A DNA stretch of 5,861 nt from Candidatus Saccharimonadia bacterium (lineage in GTDB: Bacteria; Patescibacteriota; Saccharimonadia; Saccharimonadales; SZUA-47), in contig CALLJT010000075.1 in the NCBI GenBank assembly GCA_938050265.1, forward strand, positions 1 through 5,861, read 5' to 3'. A program made the position numbers and the translations under genes. The notes under the pieces were generated by a model. That model searched no databases. It saw nothing but the letters and a program-made list of their open reading frames with translations, and was not told the origin of the DNA. The stretch's first letter is position 1. Every line of letters begins with the position of its first letter. Shown piece by piece: positions 1 to 4,985 of the stretch.

Positions 1-707
1 TCGGCAACAGATCACATGGTCCTGCCTGGCAGCACATTGATCTACCACTGCGAAAGCCAGTGTTTGTGCACGAAGTAAGTGGCACACTACAGGAGCTTCC
101 GTTTACAATGGCAATCGAGTACACTCCCAGTGACAAAAAAGCTAGTTCACGAAGCATTCAGGGTCTGTCCAAAAGAAGCATACTAACGGTTCAACTACCG
201 ACTACATTCCCACAACTATTACTCGACTCCAACAAAAACGACCGCAGCCTCACGAGCACAATACCTACATCAATCAAACCAAGTCAGCTTGTAGAACTTG
301 AGGGAGATTTTGCTCAACATTTTGATTTTTTTGTACCGACCGGCCTCCATATTGACGCACTGACGGTACTCGCACCCAATTTCATGCAGCTCCTCATAGA
401 CTCGTCAACGTGGTTCGACGTCGAGTTCTACGGCGACACAATAACCCTTATTACACGCGAATCGGTGTACACCCCTAAACACATGGCGCTGGCTGTTCAA
501 GCGCTGAATGCACAAATCACCTACCTAAATAGACTTGCGTCATCATGGAGCTATACACCTACACGACTGCCTTTCGACGTACTTGAATATTCAACGTTCA
601 ACGGCAGTGTTGTCAAAATAGGCTCTGTACGACTCAGGCCTGCGGCACTCATCGCCCTAATCTTATTAGGGTTTGGGCTACTCGGCTTAGTCATCACGCT
701 TCTATAG
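1..707 (+). CDS. C-terminally membrane-anchored hypothetical protein, partial (possibly DUF3137-like)
   Basis: The reading frame is open to the left edge (codons run from base 3 without a stop), so the GTG at 60 is an internal valine and the true start lies outside the window. About 234 residues are visible. Visible parts are a serine/threonine/lysine-rich stretch, then a folded-looking segment around bases 280-540. That segment contains 'GDFAQHFDFFVP', 'IDALTVLAPNFMQLLID' and 'FDVEFYGDTITLI'. The pattern 'FxxxF-xVxxP-xxxALxxLxPxxMxxLID-xxFDVEFxxxxI' recalls DUF3137-type domains, by memory of the family and not by search. The last 22 or so residues are a hydrophobic helix (AALIALILLGFGLLGLVITL) preceded by two arginines. 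This suggests a tail anchor with the soluble part in the cytoplasm. The gene converges on tsaB with a 54-bp gap. Function is unknown; the coding call is secure, the family call weak. Confidence 0.75.
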   Translation, partial: GNRSHGPAWQHIDLPLRKPVFVHEVSGTLQELPFTMAIEYTPSDKKASSRSIQGLSKRSILTVQLPTTFPQLLLDSNKNDRSLTSTIPTSIKPSQLVELEGDFAQHFDFFVPTGLHIDALTVLAPNFMQLLIDSSTWFDVEFYGDTITLITRESVYTPKHMALAVQALNAQITYLNRLASSWSYTPTRLPFDVLEYSTFNGSVVKIGSVRLRPAALIALILLGFGLLGLVITLL

Positions 708-761
708 CACTTCTTATACACTCCGGGGGTGACCCGCAGACGAGCAGTGCAAAGAAAGCGG

Positions 762-1148
762 TTATTTTTTCTGGACTGTGATGTGCGGCTCTGCGCCGTA
801 TTCTGGTGTTACATATGGCTGTTCCGGATCTGCTGCATGCAGCCCGTCAGTTATCCAGCTGCCACCAGTTGTGCCGACGACTGACACACCTAAACCGTAG
901 GCCAATGCATTTGCTACACTGATGCCAATCCGGAGACCCGTAAACGACCCAGGGCCCTTATATACAACGACTCGCTCAAGATCATGCACAGAGAGCCCTG
1001 CACGATCCAAAATAGTACGCATCTGACTATGTATAGTCTCGCCAAGCTGCCTGTGTCCTTCCCACGTAACCACGCCCAGCTGGACGTCGTCGTCATACAC
1101 ATACAGCTCTGCTGTCGGGTTATCGGTACGGATACACAGGGCTTTCAT
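762..1148 (-). CDS. tsaB: TsaB, shortened t6A-modification subunit
   Basis: TsaB is the non-catalytic partner of TsaD in forming N6-threonylcarbamoyladenosine (t6A) at position 37 of ANN-decoding tRNAs. The diagnostic motif GPGSFTGLRIG lies at residues 65-75, followed by the helix 'SVANALAYGLGVSVVG' that is typical of the ASKHA-fold N-terminal lobe. An N-terminal 'CIRTDNPTAEL' sits where the family has 'IDTS'. The protein has only 128 residues against roughly 220-230 in well-studied bacteria. The second lobe is missing, although the tail 'VTPEYGAEP' resembles the C-terminal 'P-x-Y' segment of full-length TsaB. ATG at 1148 overlaps the tsaE stop (ATGA), with GGAG 7 nt upstream, so translation is probably coupled to tsaE. 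No frameshifted remainder follows: the stop is only 54 bp from the convergent gene. It therefore looks naturally short, not broken. Confidence 0.88.
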   Translation of the reverse strand: MKALCIRTDNPTAELYVYDDDVQLGVVTWEGHRQLGETIHSQMRTILDRAGLSVHDLERVVVYKGPGSFTGLRIGISVANALAYGLGVSVVGTTGGSWITDGLHAADPEQPYVTPEYGAEPHITVQKK

Positions 1149-1621
1149 GCACGTTCTCCGATGCCCTGGAGCCGACTCGCTAATTCGTCGCTCAATGTTT
1201 CGATCGATACGTGTCGGGTGTTCTCATCGTGTGCATCAGGAACAATGGCGATACGCACGAGCCGCTCTACGTCAAACAGCTCATGCGCTTCACCCGCCCA
1301 TTCGACAATCGACACGACACCCGGGTCGCTCATCGCCTCGACGATTTCGTCTTTCATAATCCCAATCTGATCAAGTCTGTAAAAATCATAGTGATGCACG
1401 ACCAGTGTGTCACCTTGGTATTGATTACTAATGGTAAACGTTGGACTCGACACAATATCGCCACTCCCAGTGCCTACCGCGATGCCTTTTGTGAGTGTCG
1501 TTTTGCCGCCACCGAGATCCGCAGACAGCTCGACCACCTCACCACCACGCAGTAGCGACCCGAGCCTCTGACCCAGATCGATCGTATCCTGTTCACTCCG
1601 TGTAGTTATATCAATTCGCAT
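1145..1621 (-). CDS. tsaE: TsaE, P-loop ATPase of the t6A pathway
   Basis: TsaE is the ATPase that works with the TsaB-TsaD complex in tRNA t6A synthesis, in the cytoplasm. Counting from ATG 1621 the protein has 158 residues, normal for the family. The Walker A loop ADLGGGKTT is at residues 34-42 (family norm GDLGAGKTT, so two positions differ). 'SPTF' is at 59-62, the conserved 'HHYDFYRL' at 76-83 and 'VEWA' at 106-109. A longer frame begins at GTG 1627, but that GTG lies inside the apparent Shine-Dalgarno sequence (TAGGTG) serving ATG 1621, so I prefer the ATG. tsaE is the first gene of a two-gene unit with tsaB, overlapping it by 4 bp (ATGA). The C-terminal tail after about residue 115 is variable and rich in charged residues. 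Confidence 0.92.
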   Translation of the reverse strand: MRIDITTRSEQDTIDLGQRLGSLLRGGEVVELSADLGGGKTTLTKGIAVGTGSGDIVSSPTFTISNQYQGDTLVVHHYDFYRLDQIGIMKDEIVEAMSDPGVVSIVEWAGEAHELFDVERLVRIAIVPDAHDENTRHVSIETLSDELASRLQGIGERA

Positions 1622-1632
1622 ATACACCTACC

Positions 1633-1638
1633 AGTATA
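1633..1638 (-). promoter_or_regulatory. Candidate -10 element for tsaE-tsaB
   Basis: On the minus strand TATACT lies 11 nt upstream of ATG 1621, overlapping the region just before the GGTAGGTG ribosome site. A usual start point 6-8 nt downstream would leave almost no 5' leader. Only a poor -35 (TTGGAA, 15-bp spacer, inside the preceding hairpin) can be seen. This is a weak call; tsaE could instead be transcribed by read-through from the upstream lipoprotein gene. Confidence 0.3.
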
Positions 1639-1652
1639 GCCCATAGACCCAA

Positions 1653-1675
1653 ATTCCAAGGACAGCCCTTGGAAT
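1653..1675 (-). terminator. Perfect 9-bp hairpin after the chitosanase-like gene
   Basis: ATTCCAAGG (1653-1661) and CCTTGGAAT (1667-1675) are exact reverse complements around a 5-nt loop (1662-1666). The stem begins 6 bp after the TAG stop of the lipoprotein gene, reading on the minus strand. It is followed on that strand by only a few U residues before GGG. It therefore looks like a weak intrinsic terminator or an mRNA 3'-end stem, separating the lipoprotein gene from tsaE. Confidence 0.45.
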
Positions 1676-1681
1676 GTCAGG

Positions 1682-3247
1682 CTACCATTCAGGATCAGGC
1701 GGAGTGATAGTGACGCTCCACGGGCCTCCAGGAACATGTTCTGCATCTACGAAGCGCCAGTTGATGGCATCTCCATCGAAGCCTATGCGGTCCGCAATTG
1801 CATCGGATATCTGTATACTCGGCCGACCATCGACCTCTGGATACTCGTCGCCAAACACATAATCAGGGTCATTGTCTGAGCCATCTGGAGCTCCAAAAGT
1901 GTCTAGCCACTGTGCATATACAGCCTCTCCGCTCCCTCCAATAACCTCGACCCACCTACCTTTGAATAAGGATGGCTGGCCTTTATCCTCCCACGGAGAA
2001 GCCTCACGCGCGCCTGGTACTGGGCCTGTGCTGGCAAACTCGTTCATCGGCAACGCAACCATGTATGGATTCACGTCCTGCCCTGTACTAGTATCCGAAT
2101 CCCAAGCCATCGACCCACTACCCCTATACCTCTCAGCTTGTATGCCTACGTGTTCTGGATAGTACGGTTCGTCCGAAGACTCCTCGTTATCAAGAACCTC
2201 ACTGATTACCGATTCATCCCCAGGTGCGACATCGCATCCACCGACCAAGTCAAGTTCGAATGTCTCAGTAGCCCCATTGTCGTACTCAGATGTATAGGAT
2301 ATTGGCTGGTTAAGGTCGAAATTCCCTGACTCAACAAGCTCCCGTAGAGCCTCTACACGATAAGTAGTATATGGCTGGCCAATTTCTCCTACGTAAGTAC
2401 CTCGCTCATCTAAGAATCTATTCAGCCATTTATGCTCATTGTCTGCTGGGTCTGTGCCGACTCTACTAATTATCGTATCCAAGCCACCCTCGCCATTATG
2501 CCAAAAGGTATCCCCTGCGATGAGGAGTCCGAGAGGCGACTCTATGCCAGCTACTGTCATAGCATCGTAGCCAGCCCGTAGGCGCTGGGCCACAAAGTGT
2601 AGCTGTATATCAACGAAATCCGGGTCGCTTTCCGCTGTTTCTATCCACGCCTCTGCAAATCCATCAAGCCCCTCCAAGTTGCCGGGAGAGTTTGGATCAG
2701 CGATTGTCCACCCCCTATCAGCATACCCTTGCTGAATATCTATCAGAGCCGGGACGTAAGGTGCAAGTTTGCTATCGGGCTTATCCGCTACGTGCGCCTC
2801 AACAGGCTCCAGGGCACTACCTGTCTCTGTCGTGAATCCCAGCCCAACAGTAATGCCGTGACCATCGTTATTGTTCTTGACATGGCTCCATTGTGGAGTG
2901 TCGGTAGAATTCTCGAACGTCGAAATTACACGCACGACCAGATCATTAAATCTTGGATCTTCCTTTATATTGCCTGTGTCAAATATTACCTCGCAAGACC
3001 CTTCAAGTGTCTCTGCCTCTACTGGAGCTACGCTACTGGTCGTGCTGTCTGCGACTTCAGAGCCATCACTGACTGCTGCCGTCGTCTCGACTGGAGAGAT
3101 CGAGGGGGCAACTTCTTCCGCACCACCCGTACACGACGCAATCAGCATCGCTACCCCTCCTATGCCGGTCGTAAGTGCTCCCGGTACGCGAGGTGGATGC
3201 TGAATAGCTGTTCCTTGTAGATTGATGAATGGATCTTGCTCTGACAT
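1682..3247 (-). CDS. Lipoprotein with GH46 chitosanase-like domain and C-terminal DPBB-like domain
   Basis: This is predicted to be a surface-attached enzyme cutting beta-1,4 bonds in chitosan-like polymers. Residues are counted from ATG 3247 (521 aa). Parts in order: a signal with hydrophobic core about 24-36 and lipobox LIASC ending at Cys39; a Ser/Thr/Ala/Val-rich linker about 44-80; the GH46-like domain about 93-322; an acidic linker about 344-362; a second domain about 365-521. GH46 hallmarks are 'ISTFENS' with the candidate catalytic acid Glu112, and 'NNDGHGITVGLGF' with the candidate base Asp128. Further matches are 'KLAPYVPAL', 'GIESPLG', 'WLNRFLDER' and 'SGNFDLNQP', in the order seen in Streptomyces N174 chitosanase. 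The C-terminal part has 'NPYMVALP', 'VYAQWLDTFG', 'DYVFG' and 'WRFVDAEHVPGGPW', which recalls double-psi beta-barrel domains. A GTG at 3259 would add four residues, but it lies inside the AGGTGA ribosome site. The signal is odd: a long polar N-region with net charge near zero. GH46 call confident; second domain tentative. Confidence 0.85.
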   Translation of the reverse strand: MSEQDPFINLQGTAIQHPPRVPGALTTGIGGVAMLIASCTGGAEEVAPSISPVETTAAVSDGSEVADSTTSSVAPVEAETLEGSCEVIFDTGNIKEDPRFNDLVVRVISTFENSTDTPQWSHVKNNNDGHGITVGLGFTTETGSALEPVEAHVADKPDSKLAPYVPALIDIQQGYADRGWTIADPNSPGNLEGLDGFAEAWIETAESDPDFVDIQLHFVAQRLRAGYDAMTVAGIESPLGLLIAGDTFWHNGEGGLDTIISRVGTDPADNEHKWLNRFLDERGTYVGEIGQPYTTYRVEALRELVESGNFDLNQPISYTSEYDNGATETFELDLVGGCDVAPGDESVISEVLDNEESSDEPYYPEHVGIQAERYRGSGSMAWDSDTSTGQDVNPYMVALPMNEFASTGPVPGAREASPWEDKGQPSLFKGRWVEVIGGSGEAVYAQWLDTFGAPDGSDNDPDYVFGDEYPEVDGRPSIQISDAIADRIGFDGDAINWRFVDAEHVPGGPWSVTITPPDPEW

Positions 3248-3255
3248 GGGGTTTT

Positions 3256-3261
3256 TCACCT
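3256..3261 (-). promoter_or_regulatory. Ribosome binding site deciding the lipoprotein start
   Basis: AGGTGA on the minus strand is 8 nt upstream of ATG 3247, which is good Shine-Dalgarno spacing. The upstream in-frame GTG (3259-3257) falls inside this hexamer and has no ribosome site of its own at a suitable distance. ATG 3247 is therefore the better start. Confidence 0.6.
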
Positions 3262-3292
3262 ATTTGGGTACACTGGTTGCAGTATGTTTGCT

Positions 3293-3321
3293 ATTTTACG
3301 ATATATATTGCCTAATGTCTA
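3293..3321 (-). promoter_or_regulatory. Sigma70-type promoter of the lipoprotein gene
   Basis: On the minus strand TAGACA (3321-3316; 5 of 6 match to TTGACA) is followed by a 17-bp spacer and TAAAAT (3298-3293; 5 of 6 match to TATAAT). The expected start point is near 3286, giving a leader of about 40 nt that carries the AGGTGA site. This is the best canonical promoter in the window. Confidence 0.6.
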
Positions 3322-3339
3322 CTGCTTACGTTTACGAAG

Positions 3340-3348
3340 TGGTATGAT
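3340..3348 (+). promoter_or_regulatory. Extended -10 promoter of the PRC-barrel gene, leaderless
   Basis: TGGTATGAT fits an extended -10 (TGnTATAAT, one mismatch). It ends 6 nt before ATG 3355, so transcription should begin at or very near the start codon. No good -35 and no Shine-Dalgarno sequence is seen, consistent with a leaderless mRNA. It lies in the 107-bp region shared with the divergent lipoprotein promoter. Confidence 0.5.
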
Positions 3349-3354
3349 ATAGCT

Positions 3355-3885
3355 ATGATATTCTTGTCTGAAACGTATCGTAATCGCCGTGTGCTCAGCC
3401 TGCGTGTGGGCAAGCCGATTGGTCGTGTGACACACCCGATTATCAACCCCACCAACTTAAAACTCGAAGCCTGGTATGCCTATGACGACGATGCGCCCGA
3501 TCTGCGCATACTGCCTGCGCTTGAAGTGCGCGACATCATAGCGAAAGGTATCGTTGTCGATGACCATGACTCGATCACCCTCTTAGAAGACATGGTCAGA
3601 CTCAAAGAGGTGCTGGACCAGAAATACGACCTCGTCAACAGCACAGTCCAGACCCAAAGCGGGCGCACACTCGGCACAGTCGACGACTACGCAGTCGAGC
3701 ACACGTCATTTTTTGTCACGAAACTCTATGTCAAACAAGGACTACTCAGGAGCCTACTCAACCTCGGCAAAACACAACTCATCATAGACAGGACACAGAT
3801 TGTCGATGTCCAACCAGACAAAATCATCGTCAGAGACGCGTTCGAAAAAATCACCGAGCCAGCTGGCGCTACAGCCCGCGCCTAG
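3355..3885 (+). CDS. PRC-barrel protein with two PRC-like domains
   Basis: A cytoplasmic protein of 176 residues with no signal peptide or membrane segment. Two PRC-barrel-like units can be seen. The first is about residues 12-70 ('VLSLRVGKPIGRVTHPIINP' followed by 'LKLEAWYAYD'). The second is about 91-161 ('TQSGRTLGTVDDYAVE', then 'KLYVKQGLLRSL', ending 'IVDVQPDKIIVRD'). The 'G-xx-(I/L)-G-xV' turn followed by beta strands, and the closing 'I-x-x-V-x-x-x-x-I-x-V' strand, are the family signs. PRC-barrels occur in RimM (30S maturation), photosynthetic reaction centre H subunits and many small stand-alone proteins. This protein lacks the RimM N-terminal domain, so a specific role cannot be assigned. 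The start is the first ATG after an extended -10, without a ribosome site. The gene ends 15 bp from the recX stop, facing it, and that gap is entirely tandem repeat. Confidence 0.82.
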   Translation: MIFLSETYRNRRVLSLRVGKPIGRVTHPIINPTNLKLEAWYAYDDDAPDLRILPALEVRDIIAKGIVVDDHDSITLLEDMVRLKEVLDQKYDLVNSTVQTQSGRTLGTVDDYAVEHTSFFVTKLYVKQGLLRSLLNLGKTQLIIDRTQIVDVQPDKIIVRDAFEKITEPAGATARA

Positions 3886-3923
3886 CTCACTGCTCACTGC
3901 TCACTGCTCACTGCTCACTGCTC
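3885..3923 (+). repeat. Heptanucleotide tandem array (GCTCACT)n
   Basis: Five perfect copies of GCTCACT (3885-3919) are followed by a partial copy GCTC (3920-3923). The first G belongs to the TAG stop of the PRC-barrel gene. Bases 3886-3900 form the whole intergenic gap, and 3901-3923 encode the last residues of RecX (from Arg; ...RAVSSEQ) and its TGA stop. Each unit read on the minus strand (AGTGAGC) contains TGA. Because 7 and 3 share no factor, any frame meets a stop within three copies. Confidence 0.95.
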
Positions 3924-4500
3924 TTTTAATGTCATCATAGCGAAAGCCCTTTCGTGCCAGATACGCTATCAGTTTCTGCTCGTCCGCATACCGAGGGCGC
4001 GTCCGCAACTTCTCAACCTGTGCTTTCAGCGAAACGTCGTCAGCGGTATCTAATTCAGATAACACTGCGTCTATAATCGAAGCCTCTATGCCTTTTGACC
4101 TAAGTTCTGCGGTTATTTCACGGCAGCTTTTATGTTTGCGCATGCGGTTTTCAGCGAACCAGCGTGCAAATGCTGTGTCGTCGAGGTAGTTTTTCCGCGT
4201 GAATTCTTCTGCCCACTGCTGGACAAGTTCTTTGTCGAGTTTTTTGCGGTAGCCATAGTCACGAAACTCCCGGACAGAATGCGGACGCATGAACAGCCAC
4301 TCCAGCGCCCTGGCCTTTTGCCTGCCTTGATCCGACAGCTCCTTGAACCGGTCAAGCTCCACCTGGTTGAGTTCTAGGCCTTTTTTGACTGCATACTCAA
4401 CCATCTGATCAAGCGTCAGCGAAAACGCATAGTCTTCGTCGACGAACACACTGATGCGGTTCGGGTTTTTGACCTGTTCGCGGAGGGCAGTGATTTTCAC
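3901..4500 (-). CDS. recX: RecX, regulator of RecA
   Basis: RecX binds the RecA filament and limits its growth and recombinase activity. The protein has 199 residues, within the usual range, and is almost all alpha-helical after an N-terminal beta-like segment ('ISVFVDEDYAFSLTL', residues 16-30). The three-helix repeat pattern is clear: 'ALEWLFMRPHSVREFRDYGY' at 65-84, and the most conserved family block 'YLDDTAFARWFAENR' at 105-119. Then comes 'EITAELRSKGIEASIIDAVL' at 128-147, and a final 'LIAYLARKGFRYDDIKRAV' repeat. The start is GTG 4500, overlapping the TGA of the membrane-protein gene (GTGA), with a weak AGG 8 nt upstream. It is probably co-transcribed with recA and translationally coupled to its neighbour. 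The C-terminus RAVSSEQ is written by the heptamer array, so its last residues are probably not under family constraint. Confidence 0.93.
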   Translation of the reverse strand: MKITALREQVKNPNRISVFVDEDYAFSLTLDQMVEYAVKKGLELNQVELDRFKELSDQGRQKARALEWLFMRPHSVREFRDYGYRKKLDKELVQQWAEEFTRKNYLDDTAFARWFAENRMRKHKSCREITAELRSKGIEASIIDAVLSELDTADDVSLKAQVEKLRTRPRYADEQKLIAYLARKGFRYDDIKRAVSSEQ

Positions 4501-4946
4501 AAAAACAGCCTGTCAAACAGCCACAGCGACGCGACAAAAAAAATAATCTCGTCAACTATCCCCGTACGAGTTTCGTGATGCTGAATGTTTTTATGAAACT
4601 CGTTAAACGAGCTCGACAGCGCCCGTGGTTTCACCCGCCCGAGCCTCTCCTGACCAAAAAACCTATACACCAGGATTATGTCTGGGGAAAAAGCTGCGAC
4701 TGCTCCTGCGGCTATCCACGCACCCGACGCAAGCCCGAGACTCAACAATATATAGAAAAACGTCAGAATCAACAGACTGTCGACTTTCCACACGGGGTCA
4801 CCTGAACGAGGATTGTCGTCTCCATATGCGTAGTGAGGTAACGCGTCCAGCACAAAATGTGACGCGAACGCCAGCGGAATCGCCACAGGATGAGCCATAG
4901 CCCCTGCGATTATCCCACCAGTCAATATGTGATTGATTCCGGTCAT
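4497..4946 (-). CDS. Small histidine-rich membrane protein between recA and recX
   Basis: A protein of 149 residues with hydrophobic segments at about 8-32, 57-73, 75-94 and 132-148, so it is likely an integral membrane protein. Polar residues that could bind metal recur: His6, His19, His30, Asp34 and His38 in 'HPVAIPLAFASHFVLDALPH', Asp89 in 'FSPDIIL', and His118, His123 and His124 in 'FHKNIQHHE'. The arrangement of an early His, 'SHxxLDxxPH', 'SPD' and a late His cluster is reminiscent of YdjM/DUF457-type membrane-bound predicted metal-dependent hydrolases. That is family memory, not a search result, and the protein is shorter than YdjM. It starts at ATG 4946, 39 bp after the recA stop, with no Shine-Dalgarno sequence but a TATACT 9 nt upstream. 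It overlaps recX by 4 bp. Position suggests shared expression with recA and recX; a DNA-repair role is not implied by anything in the sequence. Confidence 0.75.
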   Translation of the reverse strand: MTGINHILTGGIIAGAMAHPVAIPLAFASHFVLDALPHYAYGDDNPRSGDPVWKVDSLLILTFFYILLSLGLASGAWIAAGAVAAFSPDIILVYRFFGQERLGRVKPRALSSSFNEFHKNIQHHETRTGIVDEIIFFVASLWLFDRLFL

Positions 4947-4955
4947 TACAGCATA

Positions 4956-4961
4956 AGTATA
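4956..4961 (-). promoter_or_regulatory. Candidate -10 in the recA-membrane protein gap
   Basis: TATACT on the minus strand lies 9 nt before ATG 4946, within the 39-bp gap after recA. No Shine-Dalgarno sequence precedes that ATG, and no convincing -35 is visible. If used, it would give a near-leaderless mRNA for the membrane protein and recX apart from recA transcription. Confidence 0.3.
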
Positions 4962-4985
4962 CCGTAGTACGTCGGCTATACGCCC

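Noticed and set aside
60..62. GTG as the start of the first gene
   Set aside because: The same frame is open all the way to the left edge, and no ribosome site precedes the GTG.
724..736. CGGG-GGTGA-CCCG stem as a terminator between the first gene and tsaB
   Set aside because: Only 4 bp of stem and no adjacent T-run on either strand; too weak to call.
984..1370. Plus-strand ORF of 128 codons across tsaB and tsaE
   Set aside because: Antisense shadow of two clearly recognisable genes. The product is low in structure and the frame crosses the tsaE/tsaB junction.
2729..3220. Plus-strand ORF of 163 codons opposite the lipoprotein gene
   Set aside because: It lies wholly inside the GH46 lipoprotein gene on the other strand. 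Its translation is Cys/Arg-rich with no domain pattern, and there is no ribosome site.
1682..3247. Lysozyme or peptidoglycan hydrolase instead of chitosanase
   Set aside because: GH46 shares a lysozyme-like fold, but the 'DGHGITVGLGF' block and the later 'WLNRFLDER' and 'GNFDLNQP' blocks match chitosanases specifically. Other substrates cannot be excluded from sequence.
3885..3923. Heptamer array as a CRISPR or a phase-variation switch for RecX
   Set aside because: Units are 7 bp with no spacers, so it is not CRISPR. The array sits at the extreme 3' end and stops every frame, so copy changes would alter at most a few terminal residues.
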